64,000 nucleotides of DNA from a virus: positions 1 through 64,000 of IMG/VR virus record IMGVR_UViG_3300002835_006866; one strand, given 5' to 3'. A model generated the notes under the pieces. That model worked only from the letters and a program-made list of their open reading frames with translations. It was not told the origin of the DNA and did not search any database. Of the stretch, positions 1 through 7,391 are shown piece by piece; position 1 is the first letter of the stretch; each line of letters opens with the position of its first letter. A program made the translations under genes and the position numbers.

Positions 1-446
1 GTGGCGGTGCTGGCTCAGCGGGAACAGCAGCAGTCACTTCTCCTATTTGGACCGGAGGACCAGGAGGTTCTGGATTAGCCTATTCTATTACAGGCGTTTC
101 CACAACTTATGCTGGTGGTGGCGGAGGAGCTTATGACGCTAGAGGATCTGGAGTAGGAGGAACGGGTGGACCTGGCGGCGGAGGTAATGGAGTAGGAGGC
201 GATTCAATTGCTGCTGGTGATGGAACAGATGGTCTTGGAGGAGGTGGAGGAGGAAGTTACTTTGGTCCAGGACTAACTAATGGTAGAACAGGAAATGGTG
301 GAAACGGTGTTGTAATTATAGCCTATTCTGGATTGGCAGCTACAAATGTCTATGGAGCAAATTTAGTTTATACTTTAGATACAACAACGAGGGGTGGATT
401 TAATGTTTATAAATTTACTGCCGGTATTGGAACAATTACTTTTTAA
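1..446 (+). CDS. Glycine-rich tail-fibre/adhesin protein, C-terminal part
   Basis: Open from the left edge in the frame whose first full codon is at base 3; the stop is TAA at 444-446, so about 147 C-terminal residues are visible. The first ~95 residues are dominated by Gly, with runs of GGGGG and GGxG mixed with Ser, Thr, Ala and Asn. A short hydrophobic segment (NGVVIIAYSG) and a compact, non-glycine tail ending in AGIGTITF follow. This composition is typical of phage receptor-binding tips and large tail-fibre proteins, whose polyglycine sandwiches present host-specific loops. It heads the fibre block that continues to 2323 and is followed by a late-promoter box. The N-terminus and total length are unknown. 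Structural role likely; exact receptor role inferred. Confidence 0.7.
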   Translation, partial: GGAGSAGTAAVTSPIWTGGPGGSGLAYSITGVSTTYAGGGGGAYDARGSGVGGTGGPGGGGNGVGGDSIAAGDGTDGLGGGGGGSYFGPGLTNGRTGNGGNGVVIIAYSGLAATNVYGANLVYTLDTTTRGGFNVYKFTAGIGTITF

Positions 447-450
447 TTGA

Positions 451-458
451 AATAAATA
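451..458 (+). promoter_or_regulatory. T4-type late promoter box (AATAAATA)
   Basis: AATAAATA differs from the T4 late consensus TATAAATA by one base. If it lies at -13 to -6, transcription starts near 464, leaving a ~19-base leader before the ATG at 483. It sits just after the stop of the glycine-rich gene. The match is imperfect in AT-rich DNA, so confidence is moderate. Confidence 0.45.
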
Positions 459-482
459 TACGATCAGTTTTAGAGAAAAATA

Positions 483-959
483 ATGTCACTAAATTTCCCA
501 TCAAATCCAACGGCCAACGATATCTATTCCATAAGTGGAAAAAGCTGGGTCTATAACGGCTATGGATGGGAATTACAAGGTGTTACTTCTGTCGAATCGG
601 TTGCAGTTTCAACCTTTAATGGTACCGGTACAGGATCACAAGATACTTTCAATTTAGGTTTTAATCCTATATCAGCGCCATCTTTGTTTGTTACAATTGA
701 TGGTGTTGTTCAGCCCGAGTCTACTTACACGGTAAACACTTCGGCAAACACAATAACTTTTTCTACGAGCCCAGGATTAAATGAATCTGTTAGGGTTATG
801 ACTTTTTTTGCTAGAGTTAACCCTTATAACTTAGGAGACGGAACAATAACATTATCTAAATTTGATCCAGAGGTAAATGTTTATATACAAAATTATGTCA
901 ACACTCAAGTATCCGCAGCCGAAAGTTCTGCTCTTGCCCTTGCTATTGCTTTAGGATAA
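483..959 (+). CDS. Virion structural protein, tail-fibre-like
   Basis: 158 residues. The N-terminal ~35 residues (starting MSLNFPSNPTANDIY, then GKSWVYNGYGWEL) match the short SNPT...W.YNG.GW module common at the start of marine phage fibre and collar proteins. The middle is Thr/Ser/Asn-rich beta-type sequence, and the last ~35 residues (NTQVSAAESSALALAIALG) look helical and could trimerise. It is the first gene after the late-promoter box at 451, three bases ahead of the next fibre gene. No enzymatic motif is visible. Role in the tail fibre or neck appendage is inferred from composition and context. Confidence 0.6.
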   Translation: MSLNFPSNPTANDIYSISGKSWVYNGYGWELQGVTSVESVAVSTFNGTGTGSQDTFNLGFNPISAPSLFVTIDGVVQPESTYTVNTSANTITFSTSPGLNESVRVMTFFARVNPYNLGDGTITLSKFDPEVNVYIQNYVNTQVSAAESSALALAIALG

Positions 960-962
960 AAA

Positions 963-1817
963 ATGACTACACAAAGAGTCGGCACAAATCGAATTGCTAA
1001 TAATTCTATAACCACAGAAAAGTTATGGGCTGAAATACCGAACAGAATAAATGCAGCCTTTGACGCTGCAAATAATGCTACAGACACGTATGTAAGAAAT
1101 CATGCTAACGCCGCCTTTGATGCAGCGAATACGAAGTTACCTTTATCTGGAGGCACCGTAACAGGTGATTTAAGTGTTTCTGGCAACTTAACGGTAACAG
1201 GAAACACTTTCACTTTAAATGTAGGAACTCTTGTATCAAATGATAGTGTGATTCTATTAGCGGCTGGTAATTACACAACAGACCTTTTGGATATTGGTGT
1301 CATTGCACATTATAATGCTGGCACCAATGCTCATACTGGATTTGTTCGAGATCATATAACAAAAGAATGGTATTTGTTTAAAGAATACGTTCCAGAAATT
1401 GGAGCCAATAATAATATTAATACAAATGATCCCTCTTTCAGATTAGATACGCTAAATGCAAATGTAAAATCAAATACTATTTCCTCAAATACTGTTACAT
1501 TTAGAACTGAATACGATAATGGTAATTCTGGAACAGCAATAACAATTAATTTTGGTGTCAATCAAAAACAAAAGCTTACACTCAATGCAAACACTACTTT
1601 GACCTTTACTGCTCCTCCAGGTGTAGGTAACTTTTTACTAAAGATCGTTCAAGATGGAACAGGAGGAAGATTAATTACTTGGCCAAATACAATTAGATGG
1701 ACTTTAAATGCTAGGCCTATTTTAACGTCTAATGCAAACGCTATTGACATAGTATCATTCTACTATGACGGAACAAACTATTTTGGTGTAACTAGTTTTA
1801 ATTTTGCGGCACCATAA
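963..1817 (+). CDS. Tail-fibre protein
   Basis: 284 residues. It opens with VGTNRIANNSITTEKL, a motif typical of long-fibre or fibre-adaptor proteins. Two near-repeats follow: INAAFDAANNATDTYVRNHA and NAAFDAANTKL. Around residues 60-80 is PLSGGTVTGDLSVSGNLTV, the hallmark repeat unit of phage tail fibres ahead of a C-terminal tip domain. The C-terminal half is beta-rich and Asn/Thr-rich. It follows the previous gene after three bases and overlaps the next by one base (TAATG), so the fibre genes are translationally coupled. It probably forms a host-recognition fibre segment; the partner order cannot be derived from sequence. Confidence 0.75.
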   Translation: MTTQRVGTNRIANNSITTEKLWAEIPNRINAAFDAANNATDTYVRNHANAAFDAANTKLPLSGGTVTGDLSVSGNLTVTGNTFTLNVGTLVSNDSVILLAAGNYTTDLLDIGVIAHYNAGTNAHTGFVRDHITKEWYLFKEYVPEIGANNNINTNDPSFRLDTLNANVKSNTISSNTVTFRTEYDNGNSGTAITINFGVNQKQKLTLNANTTLTFTAPPGVGNFLLKIVQDGTGGRLITWPNTIRWTLNARPILTSNANAIDIVSFYYDGTNYFGVTSFNFAAP

Positions 1818-2323
1818 TGTCAATTGTTGCTACACCATATACGTACACCACCAACGATGTACAAACTGAGAGTTGGGTATATAACTTTGCTGTTGGATCA
1901 CTAACAAGAACAAATACTGCAACTGTAGATACTGATATAAGAACAACAATAAATGTATTTAATAATGGCTTAGCAAATATCAATATCTCATCAGTAACAA
2001 CAATAACAAGATCAGGAACAGATCCTGGTGCTTTCACCTACACAGCGGCCCCCGTTTTAAGATTTAATTCTGGAGGTGTAGATTTTACTTACTACTCCAC
2101 ATCTGGTTCTGTAAGTGTTGGAGGAAATGCTACTGGAACAGTTTCATTTCTTTCGACATTTAATATACTTTTGCCTGGTAATTTTTTGAATAAATTATGG
2201 ACATCAAATCACTCTGTCACAGTAACAGAAACCAATACAGCTAGAGTTGATTCTGGGTTTTTGGTTAGTCCCGGTTTTCTAATACCATCTCACACTTCTA
2301 CATTTTTTGGATCTAATTTTTAA
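1817..2323 (+). CDS. Putative virion structural protein, beta-rich
   Basis: 168 residues, almost entirely Thr/Ser/Asn/Val beta-strand sequence with alternating hydrophobic residues (for example SVSVGGNATGTVSFLS). No signal peptide, catalytic motif or recognised family. Both ends overlap neighbours by one base in TAATG junctions. The upstream side is fibre genes; the downstream side is the ParB-like gene that starts the sugar-chemistry cassette. Composition and coupling suggest a small fibre or fibre-tip subunit. A function other than structural cannot be excluded. Confidence 0.5.
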   Translation: MSIVATPYTYTTNDVQTESWVYNFAVGSLTRTNTATVDTDIRTTINVFNNGLANINISSVTTITRSGTDPGAFTYTAAPVLRFNSGGVDFTYYSTSGSVSVGGNATGTVSFLSTFNILLPGNFLNKLWTSNHSVTVTETNTARVDSGFLVSPGFLIPSHTSTFFGSNF

Positions 2324-3354
2324 TGAGTTATAGTGACAAGATTTTCATCTTTTATAATAAAAAAACTCTAGACATAATTTTCATACAAGAACCTTTAGGA
2401 ACTAATCTGACACCAGAAAAGTTTCTGGAAGAAAGATATGCTATTGAAAGTAAATGTAGAGGTTTTCCTTTTGAAGATTTTGGCGTAATTATTGGTGACA
2501 GAGAAAACTATCAAAAATTTTTAAAAGATATTAATTCTTATTTTTTAAGAATTGACAGTGAAAAGAATGAAGTTGAATATGTTTTAAAAAAAAGAGACAT
2601 TCTAAATCCAACTTACAATAGTCAAGATATAAAAAGACTATTTACTCCAGAACAAGTTGGAGAAATGTACCATGATGATTATGTAAATTTTAATTTAAAG
2701 AATTTCCTAAAAACAAATTACGCTGAGGCTGCATTTTTACCTTTAAATGAAATCAACATAAGCCTTCATATGTTGAATAAGAACTGGAAATATTTTTATA
2801 GTGACCAGTTTCTTTCCGATTCTCATGAGGATAAAAGAATTTTAGGCCAAAATATCTATCAAAATGGAACTTATTGGCCAATTATTTTATCTCCGTTATA
2901 CGGCCACGATTCAAATCATTCATATGTTTATGAAGGCACACATAGAATTATATCTCTGAAGTTAAATCAAAAAGAAGGGCTCATACCACCAGATTATAAA
3001 ATACTTTGTATAAAATATAAAGAGTGTTATGAGGTACTTTTAAACTCCAAAAGATTTATGCCCGTTTCTAACTCTTATAGAGCTAGAACTTTAATAGAAA
3101 TTCTTTATGGTAATAATGTAATCATTGATGAGGAAAAATATAATGCCTGTGTGCAAGATTGTTTGGCAAATAACGGTAAAGTAAAAAACGAATATACTCT
3201 AGAGTGGAATGTCAACACAACTGGAGAAAGTATCTTTGCCTTACAAACTTATCCACATTGGCTCAGAGATTTGATTTATCCAATTACAGATATAGTTAAA
3301 CCTAGTCCAATATTAAATGATGAAAAACTTTTTATGGAATGGTTGAATGAATAG
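2323..3354 (+). CDS. ParB-like domain protein of unknown function
   Basis: 343 residues, not confidently assigned. Around residues 183-225, NGTYWPIILSP followed by YVYEGTHRIISLKL resembles the ParB N-terminal (sulfiredoxin-like) fold, where a 'xGxxxPIxv...xxGxxRxxAxx' pattern binds CTP or nucleotide. The N-terminal ~180 residues and the C-terminal ~110 residues match nothing I recognise. It overlaps the fibre gene before it (1 base) and the radical SAM gene after it (8 bases). ParB-like domains in phage modification clusters can be nucleotide-binding kinases or nucleases; which applies here is unknown. Base composition is markedly AT-richer than in the virion genes, consistent with acquired DNA. 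Confidence 0.45.
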   Translation: MSYSDKIFIFYNKKTLDIIFIQEPLGTNLTPEKFLEERYAIESKCRGFPFEDFGVIIGDRENYQKFLKDINSYFLRIDSEKNEVEYVLKKRDILNPTYNSQDIKRLFTPEQVGEMYHDDYVNFNLKNFLKTNYAEAAFLPLNEINISLHMLNKNWKYFYSDQFLSDSHEDKRILGQNIYQNGTYWPIILSPLYGHDSNHSYVYEGTHRIISLKLNQKEGLIPPDYKILCIKYKECYEVLLNSKRFMPVSNSYRARTLIEILYGNNVIIDEEKYNACVQDCLANNGKVKNEYTLEWNVNTTGESIFALQTYPHWLRDLIYPITDIVKPSPILNDEKLFMEWLNE

Positions 3355-4366
3355 TTTAAGGCATATTAGACGAGTTGATATAGAACTACAATCTTTTTGT
3401 AATAGAACCTGTGATTGGTGTCCAAACAAAGAATATCTAAGAGACAAAAGTATTGTTTTAGAAGATGTCTATTACACAAAAATACTTTCCGAATTGAATC
3501 AATTTGAATTTGCTTTAGATAGAAAGTTTCCAATTATTACTACCAATTTGGACATGGTAGAGTTTAACGAAGATTTTTATAGAGATCAACCTACAATATC
3601 ATTTATGGGATTTCAAGAACCCATGGCTGATATTAAGTTATTGAAAAGAAGGGTTCTTGAAGCAAAAGAAACCTTGCCTCCTTACGTTGTTTTAAGTACA
3701 AACACAAATGGTGATTATTTCACAAAGAAAAATCTAGACGGTCTTTTTCTTACCGTTTTAAATGTAATGGATTATGATTGCAAAGGCAAAGACTACTGGA
3801 TTAAAACTTTAGAAGAAAATGACTGTATGGTTATTGACGATCCAGGCAAACAATACCAAGGAATATTAGCTATACACAAAAATATTAATTTAATTAAAGT
3901 TATGTATGATTGGCCAAAACAAATATTTTTGGAAAATAGAGGTGGCGTTTTAAGTAAAGAAGAACAATCACTAAAATTCATCAAGTGGAAAAATGATAGT
4001 AATAAAAGAATTGTTCCTTGTCCCGAGCCATCTTATTATATCAATATTACATTTGATGGTAGTGTTATGCCATGCTGCCATATCCGTTCTGATATACCCA
4101 TACATAAAGATTATATTTTAGGAAATGTAAAAGAAAATACACTGAAAGAAATATTGAATTCTCCAAAAGCGATAGAGTTCAGGCAGAGATTAACTGTTGA
4201 AAATGGAGATTATCCTGATCCATGTAAATATTGCCAAAAAATAAGGTCGAATGTTTGCACTGGTGCACCTAATGGCTTTAATTACATTGGCAAAAAATAC
4301 ATGGATAATAAAATAAATGAGAATGTGAGATTTATAAATGATTTCAGCCCAAGTCAACAGTCTTAA
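3347..4366 (+). CDS. Radical SAM enzyme with SPASM-like C-terminal cysteine cluster
   Basis: 339 residues. The radical SAM [4Fe-4S] triad is Cys18-x3-Cys22-x2-Cys25 in SFCNRTCDWCPN. C-terminal cysteines at 225, 243, 244, 293, 296 and 304 (CPEPSYY, MPCCHIRSD, DPCKYCQ) form a SPASM-like auxiliary iron-sulfur site, and ILGNVKENTLKEIL between them is typical of SPASM proteins. Such enzymes start 5'-deoxyadenosyl radical chemistry on peptides or, less often, sugars. The start overlaps the previous stop by 8 bases and the end overlaps the next radical SAM gene by 29 bases. The two enzymes share layout and probably act in sequence on related substrates. Substrate unknown; the neighbouring sugar-acid genes suggest glycan chemistry. 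Confidence 0.75.
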   Translation: MNSLRHIRRVDIELQSFCNRTCDWCPNKEYLRDKSIVLEDVYYTKILSELNQFEFALDRKFPIITTNLDMVEFNEDFYRDQPTISFMGFQEPMADIKLLKRRVLEAKETLPPYVVLSTNTNGDYFTKKNLDGLFLTVLNVMDYDCKGKDYWIKTLEENDCMVIDDPGKQYQGILAIHKNINLIKVMYDWPKQIFLENRGGVLSKEEQSLKFIKWKNDSNKRIVPCPEPSYYINITFDGSVMPCCHIRSDIPIHKDYILGNVKENTLKEILNSPKAIEFRQRLTVENGDYPDPCKYCQKIRSNVCTGAPNGFNYIGKKYMDNKINENVRFINDFSPSQQS

Positions 4367-5201
4367 ATTAGTAGAAATAGAAATCTATAACTACTGTAAT
4401 CGACGTTGCGATTTTTGTCCTAATTCTCTAGTAACATCAAGGCAAGATAAAAAAAATCCAACAATTATGGATTTTGAGTTGTTCAAAAAAACAATTGATG
4501 AATTGGTAGTTTTGAATTACAGTGGTGTAATTTCTTTTTCTAGATATAATGAACCACTTGCTTTCGATAAACTAACCAAAAAGTATGTTGATTATGTGAA
4601 ACAAAGAACAAAAAATAAAGTTGTTGCTAATACAAACGGCGACTTTTTGAATAAAAATAGTATTGAAATTTTTGATGAGTTGACAGTCATGGATTACTCT
4701 GGTAAGAGTCCTTATTGGTGGCAAAACAGAATGTCAAAACTGAATTGTAATTACATTCAAGAAAAAAGTAATGATGAGTTTTTATTTTTTAAAACACCGA
4801 ATAATAAAGATATACTACTTTTTCTAGACTTCAAAAAAAACGCCACAGTCGAAGATAGGGGTGGCATAATACAGACTTCGATAGTAAAGTTCAAGAATAA
4901 TAAAGACAAGAGACAAAGACCCTGTTTTGAGCCACAGAAGTTTTTAGGTATCGACTATAATGGACATGTTACAATTTGTTGCAATATGAATAGTGAGTTT
5001 CATTTGCAACATACAATAGGTAATACCTTCACCGAATCAATCTCTGATATATTAAGTTCTTCAAAAAGAAAAAAGTATATTGAAATTATGTCATCAGAAA
5101 ATTTTGAAAACTATCTTGATTCCTGTAAGTTTTGTCAAAAAGATCCAGGTAGATACACAAGAGATAATCCAGGAATATTTTATAATGGTGAACGCAAATG
5201 A
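4338..5201 (+). CDS. Second radical SAM/SPASM-like enzyme
   Basis: 287 residues. The triad is Cys20-x3-Cys24-x2-Cys27 in YNYCNRRCDFCPN. Further cysteines at 196, 214, 215, 263 and 266 (RPCFEPQ, TICCNMN, SCKFCQKD) match the auxiliary site of the preceding gene one for one except that gene's last Cys. The shared VEDRGG/LENRGG and NTNGD segments indicate the two are paralogues. The ATG lies inside the upstream gene (29-base overlap), and the 3' end overlaps the cytidylyltransferase gene by 4 bases (ATGA). As with its partner, the reaction is unknown; maturation of a sugar or peptide in a surface-modification pathway is an inference. Confidence 0.72.
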   Translation: MISAQVNSLKLVEIEIYNYCNRRCDFCPNSLVTSRQDKKNPTIMDFELFKKTIDELVVLNYSGVISFSRYNEPLAFDKLTKKYVDYVKQRTKNKVVANTNGDFLNKNSIEIFDELTVMDYSGKSPYWWQNRMSKLNCNYIQEKSNDEFLFFKTPNNKDILLFLDFKKNATVEDRGGIIQTSIVKFKNNKDKRQRPCFEPQKFLGIDYNGHVTICCNMNSEFHLQHTIGNTFTESISDILSSSKRKKYIEIMSSENFENYLDSCKFCQKDPGRYTRDNPGIFYNGERK

Positions 5202-5854
5202 AAAAAATAGGAGTTTTTATTCCGGGCCGTTTGAAGAGTGAAAGATTGCCAAACAAATTAGTTTTACCTTTAGGCGATTCAAATCTGTGGGATATGGCAT
5301 GTAAAAAGCTGAATGAATTGCCCGAAGAGTATAACAAATATGTTCTTTGTTATGATGAAGAATTGATTCACATAGCAAGTAAATATTCAAATCTTCAAAT
5401 TATTGTGAGAGATAAATCAACAACTGAAGTTGACGGACCACTCACATACATATTCAAAGAGCTGAAAGATTTATCAGATGAATATCTAATGTTTTTGAAT
5501 CCTTGTTTAAGTTTTTTAAACTTGGAAACAATTGTTAGTTCTCTGCAACAATTTGAAAGTTCCAATTTTGAATACGCCACTAGCGTAAAAGAATATAAAA
5601 ACTGGCTTTGGAATATGAATAAAGACAGTTTGACTCCTATTGATTATGAATCTTTATCAACAAAAAGCATTCCTGTTCACTATGAAGCTGCTCACTGTTT
5701 TCATATTTTTAATAGAAAAATTTTTTTTAAAACAGGCAAAATGTTAGATAAAAATTTACAACATATTTTAATATCAAATAACGAAGTCATTGATGTTGAT
5801 ACACATCAAGATTACCTATATGTAAAATGGAGGTATGAAGTTGTTTTCGAATAA
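5198..5854 (+). CDS. neuA-like: CMP-sugar (acylneuraminate-type) cytidylyltransferase
   Basis: 218 residues, the usual length for the NeuA/KdsB family, which activates nonulosonic acids with CTP to CMP-sugars. The N-terminal nucleotide-binding motif is GRLKSERLPNKLVLPLG (family pattern R-x-x-S-x-R-x-x-x-K). STTEVDGPLTYI and the aspartate/asparagine-rich NPCLSFL segment correspond to the later active-site strands. It overlaps the upstream radical SAM gene (4 bases) and the following oxygenase gene (20 bases). With the NeuB-like synthase at 6541 it forms a synthase/activator pair for a sialic-, legionaminic- or pseudaminic-like sugar. The exact sugar cannot be read from sequence. Confidence 0.75.
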   Translation: MKKIGVFIPGRLKSERLPNKLVLPLGDSNLWDMACKKLNELPEEYNKYVLCYDEELIHIASKYSNLQIIVRDKSTTEVDGPLTYIFKELKDLSDEYLMFLNPCLSFLNLETIVSSLQQFESSNFEYATSVKEYKNWLWNMNKDSLTPIDYESLSTKSIPVHYEAAHCFHIFNRKIFFKTGKMLDKNLQHILISNNEVIDVDTHQDYLYVKWRYEVVFE

Positions 5855-6539
5855 AGATACAGTTTTACCTTTTTATGAAGGTAATCGAATTAACTTTGTA
5901 GATAATAATTTTTATGATGTTTTGCCAGAATTTTTTAAAGGCGACTCACCTTCTCCTTTTCGAAATATGGGACTGTTATATAAAGATATGATAGAGCCTT
6001 ATGTCGATGAGATTGTTGACTGTTTAAATGATCCTGAAAAAACAGAGGTAAAACAAACTCATAATGGTAATCCTGTTAGAGCTTTATTAAAAGATAAAAC
6101 AGTAGTAAAATATATTGTTGAATATTTTGAAAATCTGTTTAATGATAAAGTTAATGAGATTCAAGTAAATCGAAACTTTGTGACAGATGTTCCTAGTTAT
6201 CTTGATGTGGAAGAATGTAACAAAGATAATTATTGGATATCACAATATTGGCATATAGACAACTATCTACACAAAAACTTTTCTGTTGGAATTTATCTAA
6301 ACGATGTTGAAGATGGTGGCGGTCAGTTTGAATATTTAAATAATCCAGAATACTATTTTTATAATTCAAAAATAGGTAATTGGAAAACAAGTAGATTTAA
6401 TTTATTACAACCATCAGAAGATGAGATAACAAAAATTTTAGGCCCCAGATGTACAACTTTCTTTTTTATACCAAACTTTATACATCGAGGCACTTTTTCG
6501 AGAACAAAACAACGTGACTTTATAAGACTTTTATTTTGA
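5835..6539 (+). CDS. 2-oxoglutarate/Fe(II)-dependent oxygenase
   Basis: 234 residues. The iron facial triad is visible as His140-x-Asp142 (QYWHIDNYLH) and His217 (FIPNFIHRGTF), followed by Arg227 for 2-oxoglutarate binding. GIYLNDVEDGGGQFEYL is the typical central strand of the prolyl-hydroxylase/phytanoyl-like double-stranded beta helix. Start choice: GGAGG at 5829-5833 is only one base from the ATG at 5835, whereas an in-frame TTG at 5841 has ideal spacing, so translation might begin two codons later. Placed between NeuA-like and NeuB-like genes, it probably hydroxylates the sugar or a carrier; this is inference. Confidence 0.72.
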   Translation: MKLFSNKDTVLPFYEGNRINFVDNNFYDVLPEFFKGDSPSPFRNMGLLYKDMIEPYVDEIVDCLNDPEKTEVKQTHNGNPVRALLKDKTVVKYIVEYFENLFNDKVNEIQVNRNFVTDVPSYLDVEECNKDNYWISQYWHIDNYLHKNFSVGIYLNDVEDGGGQFEYLNNPEYYFYNSKIGNWKTSRFNLLQPSEDEITKILGPRCTTFFFIPNFIHRGTFSRTKQRDFIRLLF

Positions 6540-6540
6540 T

Positions 6541-7371
6541 ATGATAAAATTTATTGCAGAAATTGGAATCAATCACAATGGCAGTTTAGATACTGCCTTA
6601 GAACTGATACAAAAATCTAAGGATGCCGGAGTTGACTGTGTAAAGTTTCAAAAAAGAACTCCTGATATTTGTGTGCCTGAAGAACAGAAATCTAAGTTAA
6701 GAGATACTCCTTGGGGTAAGATAACTTATCTAGAATACAAAAAGAAAATTGAGTTCGAGAGAAAAGAATATGACTTTATCGATTCGTATTGTAAAAGAAT
6801 AGGCATACAGTGGACTGCCAGTGTTTGGGACATACCTAGCTTTCATTTTATAAACTCGTATAATGTTCCGTACATTAAAATTCCAAGTGCTTGTATAACT
6901 GACGATTCACTTTTGGTTGAGATGAATGAGAATAGTTCAAAACCCATAATGATATCAACAGGAATGAGTACAATTGGCCAAGTAAAAAGGTGTGTATCGA
7001 TTCTTGATTCTAAAGTTGATTCCATTCTTCTTTGCAACAGTTCCTATCCTTCAGACTATTCAGAAATAGATTTAAATGCTTTATCATTTTTGAGAGAACA
7101 GTTTCCTCATTTGACGGTTGGATACAGTGGTCATGAAATCGATCTCTTACCTTCGATTTTAGCCTGCGGAGCTGGTGCCAAAATTATAGAAAGGCACGTT
7201 ACTTTAGATAAAAACATGTGGGGAACCGATCATAAATCCAGCTTGGACATCTTACAGTTAAAAGAATTAGTCAGTATTGTTCGACAGTCTGAAGTAATCA
7301 TGGGTAAAAACTATCTGTTTGTTTATGAGAAAGAAAAAGAGATGGCAAAGAAACTCAGAAAAGAAACTTAA
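6541..7371 (+). CDS. neuB-like: NeuB-like nonulosonic acid synthase lacking the SAF domain
   Basis: 276 residues. NeuB-family enzymes condense phosphoenolpyruvate with a hexosamine to give a nine-carbon sugar acid. Family signatures are present: EIGINHNGS at the N-terminus, CVKFQKRTPD, ISTGMST, LCNSSYPSDYSEID and VGYSGHEID, then IIERHVTLDK. These cover the whole TIM barrel. The usual C-terminal antifreeze-like (SAF) domain of ~60-70 residues, which in characterised NeuB completes the neighbour's active site, is absent: the protein ends at KKLRKET. It starts one base after the oxygenase stop and is the last gene of the cassette, just before the gene 13 late promoter. Barrel assignment is strong; substrate unknown. 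Confidence 0.8.
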   Translation: MIKFIAEIGINHNGSLDTALELIQKSKDAGVDCVKFQKRTPDICVPEEQKSKLRDTPWGKITYLEYKKKIEFERKEYDFIDSYCKRIGIQWTASVWDIPSFHFINSYNVPYIKIPSACITDDSLLVEMNENSSKPIMISTGMSTIGQVKRCVSILDSKVDSILLCNSSYPSDYSEIDLNALSFLREQFPHLTVGYSGHEIDLLPSILACGAGAKIIERHVTLDKNMWGTDHKSSLDILQLKELVSIVRQSEVIMGKNYLFVYEKEKEMAKKLRKET

Positions 7372-7376
7372 AATAA

Positions 7377-7384
7377 GATAAATA
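7377..7384 (+). promoter_or_regulatory. T4-type late promoter box (GATAAATA)
   Basis: One mismatch to TATAAATA. Standard spacing puts the RNA start at about 7390 and the gene 13 ATG at 7392, so the leader would be about two bases. No Shine-Dalgarno sequence lies upstream of that ATG, which fits near-leaderless translation. Confidence 0.6.
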
Positions 7385-7391
7385 CACCACT

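Noticed and set aside
1-446. CRISPR-like or tandem DNA repeat in the glycine-rich region
   Set aside because: Repetition is at codon level (Gly triplets); no regular repeat-spacer spacing.
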